Source of the DNA: Saururus chinensis
Taxonomy: Eukaryota; Streptophyta; Magnoliopsida; Piperales; Saururaceae
Assembly: GCA_035235625.1 (NCBI GenBank)
Contig: CP141143.1
Coordinates: forward strand, 29,274,592 to 29,338,591
Reading direction: 5' to 3'
DNA length: 64,000 nt
Part shown: positions 24,525 through 33,479 of the stretch, piece by piece
Numbering within the stretch: the first letter of the stretch is position 1
Layout of the letters: each line of letters starts with the position of its first letter
Notes under the pieces: generated by a model
What the model was told of the DNA's origin: nothing
Database searches by the model: none
The model's input: only the letters and a program-made list of their open reading frames with translations
Position numbers and translations under genes: made by a program

Positions 24525-25400
24525 TCACCAAAAAGATGACTCAAAAAATTTAGAAGGCACGACTAGATTATGGGCTGATGCTACAAAAGATGGGCCTCTA
24601 TCATAAGCTTCGAATCTAAAATTGTCTACCATAAAACATTCAGCATCACAAGTTGTAGGTAAATTGTTAAACACATCAAAAACATTTAGTTGCACTTTTA
24701 TGTTCCCAAAGGACATTTCCATTACCCCCATCCTACAATTGATACATGCATTAGTTGTGGCAAGGAAAGGACAACCTAGAATAATAGGAATCTAATGTGT
24801 GGGGTTTGCAACGGTTTCCATATCTAAGACAATAAAATCAACGGGGAAAAAGAACCGATCAACCCTCACTAATACATCTTCAATGACTCCTCGAGGCTTA
24901 CGCACCAAACGGTCGGCTAGCTGTAAGGTAACTGATGTAGGCTGCAATTCACCTAACCCTAGTTTCTCATACACCGAGTAAGGGAGTAGATTGACACTCG
25001 CACCAAGGTCAAGGAGGGCTTTATGAATCGAGTGATTGCCTATGACACAAGAAATAGTAGGCACTCTAGGGTCCTTATACTTAGGTGGGGTGTCAAACTT
25101 CAAAAGAGAACTAACTTGCTCGATGAGGAAGACCTTCTTAGACACATGGGTTTTGGATTTACGCTTTTAAGTGCATAGGTCTTTGAGGAAATTAGCATAA
25201 GCAGGGACTTGCTTAATGACATCTAAAACGGGGAGATTAATTTTTACTTGTTTGAAAGTCTCAAGAATCTCATATGTCCTAGCTGTGCTCTTTCTAAATG
25301 GTGGGGCCATATCAAGACACTTGGCAAAAGGTGCGCTAGGGATATAAGTTCCCTCGGAAGTGGTCTTATACTGTGACTATGAGGAAGATGAAGGAGATAT
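24525..25400 (-). pseudogene. pro: Athila protease region
   Basis: This is retroviral-type aspartic protease, the enzyme that cuts the polyprotein. The minus frame 25145-24792 carries TPPKYKDPRVPTISC, the catalytic ALLDLGASVNLLPYS (D-L-G-A-S variant normal for Athila) and PRGVIEDVLVRV..FPVDFIVLD. Upstream (about 25400-25170) the linker VKINLPVLDVIKQVP is recognisable before a stop. Downstream, 24731-24525 carries the MSFGNIKVQLNVFDV segment that normally leads into RT, but RT never begins. It is broken by stops between blocks. Confidence 0.75.
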
Positions 25401-25741
25401 AGACTCCTCATGTTGTGCATTTACTTCTACTTGAGGCTCATTGGGGGCTGCCCTCTCTAACTCCTCACTCCTATCATCTGTCATTAGTGTCCCTCCAACC
25501 TTAGTGTCAATAATCCTCCCATTCCTAAGGGTCATTATGGACTAAACTTGTTCATTAGAGGAAGGAGCTCCCTCTACCCAAAATTGACCTTTACTTTTTT
25601 GTAGGGGTTAACTCAGCAACGTCCCCATCTCTCACTTATTAATAGCATTGGCTAGTTGTCCAATTTGGGCTTCTAGCTTCGCTATAGATTGTGTAAGGGA
25701 GTGAAGGATTTGAGAATGAGATTGTAGCTCTTGTAATACAA

Positions 25742-26741
25742 TTAAGACCTTCTCTTCAAAACTCGGACTCCTACAAGGTTGGACATACGGGGTTGCACTT
25801 GAGGTTGGTGGATAGGGATTGGTGGAAATTGGAATGGTTTCCTAGGGGGTTGGTTGCCCATAACCCCTTGGTTTTGTGCCCACCAGGAGAAACTAGGGTT
25901 ATTTGTCCATCTAGGGTTATATGTGTTTGAAAATGGATTGTTCTCAGCCCTAGGGAAAGATTGGGTGGCATTCACATGATCTTGGACAAGCACAAGAAAT
26001 TGAGAGGCAAAGGGACACTCCGTGATAGTATGGGTTGTGCTAAGGCATATTGTGTATGCATATTGAGTGAAGGGAGTGGGCTATGGGTTGACGTCATAAG
26101 GAGGTCCAACTTCCTATTCAAAGTATCAACTTTTGAGGAGAGGTCTAATGAGTTTTTGACTTCATACAAGCCACCCCTAGAGGGGGCAAATTTAAAGGTA
26201 GATAGTCCACTCTCATTTCTATTCAATGCAACAAGTTAAAGAGAATTTTCACTGAAGTCCTCAAAAAGTTTTCATGCCTCATTTTCATTTTTTAACAAAA
26301 AGGTACCCCCACAACTTGCATCAACAAGATGGTGGTTTTGTTCAGTAAGACCCCCATAAAAATGTTGCACTAATTGCCACTTAGGGGCAGCATGATGGGG
26401 ACACCTCTTAAGAAGGTCCTTTAGTCTATCCTAACTCTCATTAATCTGTTCGGTATAGAGTTGGGCAAAAGTGGTTATGGCCTTTCTCATTTGGTTGGTC
26501 TTACCTATGTCGAAGTACTTTTTTAGGAACTCTTGTTGCATTTGGATCCATGTTGTGATAGTGTCCGGCTCTAATGAGTGAAGTCATTCTTTAGCCTTAT
26601 CTTTCAATGTGAAAGGGAAAAGCTGAAGTTTGACAGCCTCATCAGTTAAGTTTGATAGCTTGAAAGTTGTGCATAGTTCCAAGAAGTCATCTAGGTGCCT
26701 ATAGGGGTTTTTATTATTAAGCCCATAAAAAGATGAAAGCA
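25742..26741 (-). pseudogene. gag: Athila gag, C-terminal part
   Basis: Minus-strand reading from the CACTA left edge gives gag motifs HLDDFLELCTTFKL, LQLFPFTLKDKAKE, QEFLKKYF and CPHHAAPKWQLVQHFYGGL. These are followed by a hydrophilic linker and a Pro/Asn-rich tail (25742-25993). Several in-frame stops and frame changes are present, for example near 26588 and 26250. It is the continuation of 31266-31410 on the far side of the CACTA. The frame resumes when the insert and one copy of its 3-bp duplication are discounted. Confidence 0.75.
26739..26741. repeat. 3-bp target-site duplication GCA, left copy
   Basis: GCA precedes CACTA at 26742 and recurs at 31266-31268 after TAGTG. A 3-bp duplication is diagnostic of CACTA elements. 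Confidence 0.85.
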
Positions 26742-26759
26742 CACTACAACAAAATGTAG

Positions 26760-27290
26760 TATTAACGACGCATTTATTAGTGACGCTTAACTAAGCGTCC
26801 TTAAAAACAAGTATTTGCGATGTATCCAAAGCGTCTCAAAAAAAAAAACTATTAGCGACGCATTTCTGTATGCGTCTCTAATAATCATATATTAATAGTG
26901 CTTCCTTGACAGCGTCGCTAATACTAATCATATTAGCGACGCTTTATTATAAGTGTTGCTAATAGTGCCCCTATTTGCGACGCTTTAAATAACTGTCACT
27001 AAAAGGTATATATTTTAAATTAAAAAAAAAGAAAATATTATGACTATTAGCGACGCTTTAGTAAGCGTCGCTAATAGCTTACGCAATAGCGACACTTATA
27101 TAGAAGCGTTGCTAATAAGGCTACTATTAGCGACGCTTATGGAAGCGTCGCTAATAGTTATGAATTAAAAATATAAAAAATAAAAAATTTCAACTATTAG
27201 CAACGCTATTATATAAGCGTCACCAATACAATTTCTAATAGTGACGTTTGTAATTAAGCGTCGCTAATAGCTTTATTAATTAATTTTATT
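26760..27290. repeat. Left subterminal palindrome array of the CACTA
   Basis: Repeated inverted units of the type TTAGCGACGCTT..AAGCGTCGCTAA occur, for example 27048-27078 and 27126-27158, with decayed variants between. In CACTA elements subterminal motif clusters bind the element's DNA-binding protein. That role is inferred here from position and repetition only. Confidence 0.8.
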
Positions 27291-27368
27291 TAATAAATAA
27301 ATTTTAAATAATTCTTTTTTATTTTTAAAAATTAATTTTAAATAATAAAAAAATTAAAACTTGAAATT

Positions 27369-27911
27369 AGAGGAGAGAGAGAGGAGAGGGAAGAGAGAGA
27401 GAGAGAGGAGAGGGAAGAGAGAGAAAGAGGGGAGAGGAGAGAGAGAGAGCATGGGGAGGGAAGAGAAAGAGAGAGGAGAGGGAAGAGAGATAGGTGAGGG
27501 GAGGGAAGAGAGAGAGAAAAAAAATTTATTTTAATTTTTTTAAAATTTTTATTATTTTTTTAAATAAAAAAATAAAATAAATATAAAATATTAATAGCGA
27601 CATATATATTTATACGTCGCTATTGGTACATGTAATAGCAACATATATATGTATACATCGCTATTAGTAATTTTATTTAATTCTTTTTTATTTTTAAAAA
27701 TTAATTTTAAATAAAAAAATTTAAAATTTGAAATCAGAGGAGAGAGAGAAGGGGAGCGTAGAGAGAGAAAGGGGAGGGAAGAGAGAGAGAGGGGAGAGGG
27801 GAGAGAGTGAGCGTGGGGGGGGAAGAGAGAGTGAGAGGAGAGACAAGAGAGAGAGAGAGAGAGAGAGGAGAGGAGAGAGAGATAGGAGAGGGAAGAGAGA
27901 GAGGAGAGGGA

Positions 27912-27942
<31 letters not shown>

Positions 27943-29608
27943 GAGAGGATAGGGGAGAGAGAGAGGAGAGGAGGGGGAGAGAGATAGGAGAGGGAAGAGA
28001 GAGAGGAGAGCGAAGAGAGAGAGAGAGGAGAGGAGAGGAAGAGAGAGAGGATAGGGAAGAGAGAGAAAAAAATTATTTTAATTTATTTAAAATTTTTATT
28101 AATTTTTAAAATAAAAAATTAAAATAAATATAAAATACTAATAGCAACATATATATTTATACATCGCTATTAGTACATGTAATAGCGACGTATATATGTA
28201 TACGTCGCTATTAGTAATTTTATTTAATTCTTTTTATTTTTAAAAATTAATTTTAAATAAAAAAAATTTAAAATTAGAGGAGAGAGAGAAAGGGGAGGGA
28301 AGAGAGAGAGGGAAGGGAAGAGAGAGAGAGTGGAGAGGGAAGAGAAAGAGAGGGGAGAGAAGGGAGAGAGAGAGAGGAGAGGGGAGAGAGAGAAGAGGGG
28401 AGAGAGAGAGGAGAGGGAGAGGGGGGGGAAGAGAGAGAGAGAAGAGAGAGGAGGGAAGAGAGAGAAAAAAATTATATTTTTTTTATTAATTTTTTATTTT
28501 TAATATAAAAAAATAAAATACTAATAGCGACGTATAGGCTATACGTCGCTATTAGTATAAGTAATAGCGACGTATAATACTATACGTCACTAATACGTGT
28601 ACTAATAGCGACGTATATAACGATACGTCGCTATTAGTATTTTATTTAATTATTTTTTTTATTTTTAAAAATTAATTTTAAAGAATAAAAAATCTAAAAA
28701 ATTTTAAATTAGAGGAGAGAGAGGGGAGGGAAGAGAGAGAGAGAGAGGATAGGGAAGAGAGAGGAGAGGGAAGCGAGAGAGAGAGAGGGAAGAGAGAGAG
28801 AGGAGAGGGGAGAGAGAGAAAGGATAGGGAGGAGAGAGAGGAGAGGAGAGGGAAGAGAGAGAGGAGAGGGGAGAGGAGAGAGAGGGGGAGAAAGGGTAGA
28901 GAGAGGAAAGAGAGAGAAGAGGGTGGAGGGAGGGAGGGAGGAGAGAGGAGAGGGGGAGAAAGGGTAGAGAGAGAAAAAAATTTATATTATTAATTTTTAT
29001 TTTTAAAACAAAAACAAAATAAAAATGTATTAGCGACGTATAGTAGTATACGTCGCTAATACCTATGCATATTAGCGACGTATTTGGTTGTATGTTGCTA
29101 ATACCCATGCGTATTAGCGACGTATAGTATATGCATCGCTAATACCTATGTGTATTAGTGACGTACAGCCATATACGTCGCTAATATGCGTAGGTATTAG
29201 TGACGTATATTACTATACATCACTAATACATTTTTATTTTTTATTTTATTTTTAAAAAAAATATAAAATAGAGAGAGGGGAAGAGAGAGAGATAAGGGAG
29301 AGTGAGGAGAGAGAGGAAATAGGGAGAGAGAGGGAAAGAGAGAGAGAGGAGAGAGGGAGGAGAGAGAGAGAGGGAGGAGAGAGAGAGAGCGATAGAGAGA
29401 GAGAGCAATAGAGAGAGAGAGAAGGGAGGGAGAGAGGGAGGAGAGTGAGAAGAGGGTGGAGGGAGGGAGGAGAGAGAGGAAATAGGGAGAGAGAGGGAAA
29501 GAGAGAGAGAGAGAGGAGAGAGAGGATAGAGGGAGGGAAGATAGAGGGAGGAGAGAGAGAGAGGGAGAGAGGAAAGAGGGAGGAGAGAGAGAGGAGAGAG
29601 GGAGGAGT
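27369..29608. repeat. GA-rich purine tracts alternating with GCGACGTA hairpins
   Basis: Five GA-rich stretches of roughly 150-340 bp all have purines on the plus strand. Spacers between the first four tracts repeat the same order: an A/T block, an inverted pair TAATAGCGACGTATA..TATACGTCGCTATTA, then TTTTATTTTTAAAAATTAATTTTAAA and another tract. The block therefore looks amplified as a unit of about 500 bp. Arg/Glu/Gly frames (plus) and Ser/Leu/Pro frames (minus) across it are not genes. Confidence 0.85.
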
Positions 29609-29789
29609 AATAGTATTTGCGACGCTTATGGATAAGCGTCGCAAATTAAACTCTTTTTGCGACGCTTATAAATAAGCGTCGCAAATAAAAACTTATTGCG
29701 ACATGTTTTAAACGTTGTTAAAATATAAAGTTTGCGACGCTTCAGCTAAGCGTCGCAAATGAAAGTCATTTGCGACGCTCTCTAAGCAT

Positions 29790-30750
29790 CGATAGAAAAC
29801 ATTGCACGTGCGTGATGTGAAAATATTCCGTGCGGGGCAAATATATATCACCCGCATAGAACATTTCGCCCGTGCTGGTGTTTTTCTTCAACAGGCTTCC
29901 CCCTTCTCTCCTCCAGTCGCCGTCGTCTGCCCTCTTCCGCCTGTCCGCTGCAGTTGTCAGCCGATGCCCTTCCGCCGCCGTCAATCGCTTGGCCGCCGCC
30001 CGTGCGCCTCCGTCCGCCCCACTTCACTTGGCGGTTCCTCCCCTCCCGTGCCCCACCCCTTAGCCGCTTCCGCTGCCCGTGTTCGGCCCCGGCTACCCCG
30101 ATCCATTCCGTCCCCAGCAACCCCACTCCGCTCCGATCCCGGCCACCCCGCATCCGTCTCCCGGCGCTCACAGTTCCGGCCCCCTTCTTGGTCACTCCTC
30201 CCCTCCTGTGCCCCACCCCGTAGCAAACTTCCGCCGCCCGCATCTGCCTCTGGCATTCTCTCCCAGGCCTCCAAAATCCCGGCCTCCCTCCCGCTGCCCC
30301 TGTTCCCCGGATCCGCCCCCCCCGGGTCAGCCACTCGCCCTCGTTCCCTCGCCCCTCCGAAACAGAGCAGGGAACAGGGGCCGTGGTGGCTGACCCGCGA
30401 GGGGGGGGTTGGGGGCAGATCCGGGTGAGAGGGGCAGCGGGAGGGAGGCCAGGACCAGCCGGAATCCGGCCCTCTCTCCCCCGCTCACACTGCTGAGGCC
30501 CCCCCTCCTTCTCTCCCCGGGTCAGCCACCCTGGCCCCTGTTCCCCTTTTCTATTTCAGAGGAGGATTGGGGGGGGGGGGGAACCGGGGGAGAGGGGGCA
30601 GCGGGAGGGAGGCTGGGACCCGCCGGAATCCGGCCCTCTCACACCCCCCCAGGGGAGGGAGGGTGAAGGGGGAGGACGAGATTCCGGCTCCCCACTAGAA
30701 TCCACCCCACCGGCGCCGGATCCGGCATTTCCGCTGGGTTCCGATGCCAT
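29790..30750. repeat. GC-rich core of the CACTA with internal direct and inverted repeats
   Basis: This is a sharp GC-rich island in an AT-rich element. A 28-bp arm at 30369-30396 (GGGAACAGGGGCCGTGGTGG..) is inverted at about 30519-30546. A block of about 55 bp starting GGGGCAGCGGGAGGGAGGC is repeated directly at about 30434-30484 and 30597-30640. Overlapping Pro/Ser/Arg frames on both strands show no domain. It could be a captured host gene leader or an amplified simple sequence; no parent gene is recognised. Confidence 0.6.
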
Positions 30751-30769
30751 ATTTTTTTTTATTTTTCTA

Positions 30770-31240
30770 AAGTTTTTAGCGACGCTTCTAAGCGTCGCTA
30801 AAGGCTTTTTTATTTTTTAAAATTTTATTAAGTATTTGCGACGCTTTTAGAAGCATCGCTAATACATAATATTTTTAAAAAAGAATTTGATTTTTTCGTT
30901 AATAATAATTTAAATTTTATTTTTTTTATTAACGACGCATCAAAAAGCGTCGCTAATAAGTTGTTAATTTTTTTTAAAATAATGTTTTATATTAGCGACG
31001 TGTAAAAAAGCGTCGCTAATAGTCAATTATTAGCGACTTTTTTTTACGTTGCTAATACTAAAATTATTAGTGACATATAAATAAACGTCGGTAATGGGCA
31101 CTATTAGCGACACTTTATGTAAGCGTCACTAATGAGCAATAGCGACTCGTGTTTTAGCGACGTAAGTAGCGACGCTTAAAAAGTGTCGCTAATAGTCATT
31201 AGCGACGCTTTTACTATTAGTAGCGACGCTTTTAAGCGTC
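30770..31240. repeat. Right subterminal palindrome array of the CACTA
   Basis: GCGACGCTT..AAGCGTCGC inverted units occur at about 30778-30803, 30933-30960, 30993-31021 and 31222-31247, with variants between them. It mirrors the left array. Confidence 0.8.
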
Positions 31241-31265
31241 GCTAATAATCTTTTTTGTTGTAGTG

Positions 31266-31410
31266 GCATTTGAATGACATTGTGCTTAATTTCATAATTA
31301 TAAGCAGCGACCATTGGCAACCTAATGCATGAAGGAGAGGTGTACTCGTTGGGAGTGTAATACTCCCTTAGAGCTTTGAGAGGTTCATCTACTGACTGAT
31401 GTTCAGCCAT
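31266..31410 (-). pseudogene. gag: Athila gag, N-terminal part
   Basis: Minus-strand frame from the ATG at 31408-31410 (MAEHQSVDEPLKALREY) carries the Athila gag start signature, including TSPSCIRLP, and runs to the CACTA right edge, where it is cut. The remainder lies at 26741 downward. Start chosen because it is the first ATG before the conserved motif and lies downstream of the primer site. Confidence 0.75.
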
Positions 31411-31784
31411 AATGATGGTTGAAGTTGTATGGGTGGAGGAATTGGTGGGAGAATGAGTAGGGGTGAAGGTTGAGGGCTACTTAGCTCTCCTAGGTGTCCG
31501 CTCAGGCTCAGGGTCAAGTGGTGCTAATAGGGGGAGCAAGGAGCAATGACCATGCATACACCACAAAATTTTAAGTGTAAAAAGGGGAAGAATATGAAAA
31601 AACTAACTATGGAAACAAACCTAAATATAATGAGAGAAAAAGATCTTGCAAACCAAAGAGAAGCACTATGTATTCAACTCATCCTACAAGATCAAATGAA
31701 AAGAAGGTAAGTAACTAAAAATTAACCTAAAAACTAAAGTAACTAGAATTATCCTACTACTAATCTAGTAACAAATCGTCACCG
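31411..31784 (-). other. 5' leader of the Athila-like element
   Basis: Non-coding sequence between the primer site and the gag start. Nothing else is seen. Confidence 0.6.
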
Positions 31785-31801
31785 TCCCCAGCAATGGTGC
31801 A
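31785..31801 (-). promoter_or_regulatory. Primer binding site, tRNA-Asp type (diverged)
   Basis: Minus-strand TGCACCATTGCTGGGGA lies a few bases inside the right LTR. It is a slightly changed version of the site at 18300-18317. Confidence 0.75.
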
Positions 31802-31808
31802 AAAAACT

Positions 31809-33201
31809 TGATCGTTTATAATTACACCTTTTGCAAGTGTAGAATGTAATTGTTCTAGGATAAGTATTTAAGGGTTGTCAAACCTCAAGGACGAATGAAC
31901 AATCTAAGAGAGAAATTTGTTAATTAAAAACTAAAAGAACTCAAACTTAAATTAAGCAAAAAAAGTAATCAACTAAATTAAAAGGAAGAGATCAATATGT
32001 TGGAAATTTACTTAGGAAATCGAATCCACTATAGAACCATAACAATTTCTTAACCTTTAATCTAAATCTAGTGTGAATATGAACAAGTATTCTCAGCTAC
32101 AAGCTAAAATTACTTCAGAAAGAATCATTAATTAAATTCATGACATGAACTATCTTGGACAATAGCATGAATCATCTACACTAAACTAACTATAAGCATG
32201 ACTCGTCTCATCTTAGTATAACTCATCCAATTCATTAATCATATGAACATTAAAACTATTATATAACCATCTCATCTAAATCACAGAAATTAGAATCAAT
32301 GTAAATATCAAAACCACATCAATCTATCATCTACAAGACAATAAATCAACATAGATTTGAATAAACATAAAAAACTCTTCCATTAAAAAGGAAATCCTTA
32401 TCATAAAATTGTTATTATTCACAACTGAGATCTAAATTTAAAAGAAAAAGAAACTTAAACTTATCTATAGTTTCTTCAACAACTATGTAAAAGAAAACTC
32501 TAGCTTTACATTGTAGAAGAAAGCTCTTGAATATCCATTTAAAGCTTTGAATAATCTTCCTTTTTTTTTCTTCAGAAAATCTACTAGAATTACTCAATTT
32601 CGAGCCAAATATGTCTTTATATAGGCATAGGAATCATAGGATGAAGTCTAATATGAAAAGGACTCAAAATTGGCTCAAAATAGGAAACTACGCGTTATCC
32701 CGTTCAAACGGCTATACTGTTTTTGCAATGTGGAAAGTTCTTTTTTGTTTTGTGTCCAGTTTCTTTTCAGGAAGCTAAGCCTGTTCACTGGATAGTCCAT
32801 ATTCATGTCTAGTTTTCTACTCTGTTCATTAAGCTCTTTTTTTTATGTCCATATTAGTTTCCAACTTGTTTGTAACTCTGAAAAGTTAGCAAAATCATTT
32901 TAAAGCATGTCAAGAGTGTTTTGAATTATTCCAAATATCGTCCAAGTACCTCGATAAGCGCACCTTACCTACAAAACATAAGAACTTCTTATTTTAGACA
33001 TGTAGAATATAATTAAAATCCCAACGTGATTCAAATACATGCCTAAACTACTAATAACACCCAAATTAATTAATAATGAAACTAGAATAATAATATCTAT
33101 CTTAATCTAAATAAACCATAATTAATCCTAAATTAACCTAATCTACACTAGCAAGTAAGGTAAAAAGACATATAAAATAGATATATATTTCATACTTATC
33201 A
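31809..33201 (-). repeat. 5' LTR of the minus-strand Athila-like element
   Basis: It is 1393 bp long, the partner of 21338-22766, with the same terminal sequences, and is followed by the right TTAAG duplication. Many scattered differences from its partner indicate an old insertion. Confidence 0.9.
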
Positions 33202-33206
33202 TTAAG

Positions 33207-33479
33207 TCTTATGCATCGAACGCTACATCATCACACCACGCATTGTCCTTCCCTTGACCGGGTGCAGCTCGGAGTTGGCGGGTGCCAGGGCATGACAAGT
33301 ATGTTTTTTGTGTATCGAATCACATATTTGTTCAAGAGTAAATGAGGTGACGTGATAAAATTCTTAGACATAGCTAGCAATATGTTAGTTGATTGTATTG
33401 ATTGTTTGTTTGTTTGATGCGTTGCTTGAAGCTCGTGTTTTTTTGTGCCATTAGGTCTTGTGATTTAGTGTCTAGTTGT
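33207..33479. other. Flank between the Athila-like element and the Tekay fragment
   Basis: This was continuous with 21066-21337 before the insertion. No coding region is seen. The GC-richer piece at 33230-33300 may be the end of an LTR. Confidence 0.35.

Larger units (their letters stand above)
26742..31265. mobile_element. Non-autonomous CACTA (En/Spm-like) transposon with palindromic subterminal repeats
   Basis: Perfect 13-bp terminal inverted repeats CACTACAACAAAA (26742-26754 and 31253-31265) plus the GCA duplication identify the superfamily. No transposase (TNP1/TNP2-like) coding region is visible, so it depends on a partner element. The interior is organised in blocks. Subterminal arrays of GCGACG palindromes occupy 26760-27290 and 30770-31240. 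Five plus-strand GA-rich tracts (27369-27520, 27735-28070, 28275-28465, 28707-28976, 29270-29608) are separated by AT-rich spacers with TAGCGACGTATA-type palindromes. A GC-rich core lies at 29790-30750. It inserted into gag of the Athila-like element and is therefore younger than that insertion. Confidence 0.92.
21338..33201 (-). mobile_element. Non-autonomous Athila-like LTR retrotransposon (11.9 kb including a nested CACTA)
   Basis: Two LTRs (21338-22766 and 31809-33201) share both ends (TGATCGTTTATAATTA on the plus strand to TTCATACTTATCA) and lie in direct orientation with a perfect TTAAG duplication, so both outer ends are intact. The primer site next to the right LTR and the polypurine tract next to the left LTR put the element on the minus strand. 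It encodes gag and protease relics but goes straight from just after protease to the 3' untranslated motif (near 24420-24450, minus TCTGGCTGAAGACAATAA) that follows integrase in the related element at 37327-44562. RT, RNase H and integrase are deleted, so it must have moved with helper enzymes. A CACTA element interrupts gag. Confidence 0.9.

Noticed and set aside
27728..29675. Open frames of Arg/Glu/Gly on the plus strand and Ser/Leu/Pro on the minus strand
   Set aside because: They are direct translations of GA-rich tracts with no start context or domain.
29802..30750. Several overlapping Pro/Ala/Arg-rich frames, up to 208 codons
   Set aside because: GC-rich DNA lacks stops in many frames. 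Both strands are equally open and no domain is seen.
26760..31240. Regularly repeated short palindromes that could be mistaken for a CRISPR array
   Set aside because: Spacers are not uniform or unique, the repeats are inverted pairs inside CACTA ends in a plant genome, and no cas genes are present.
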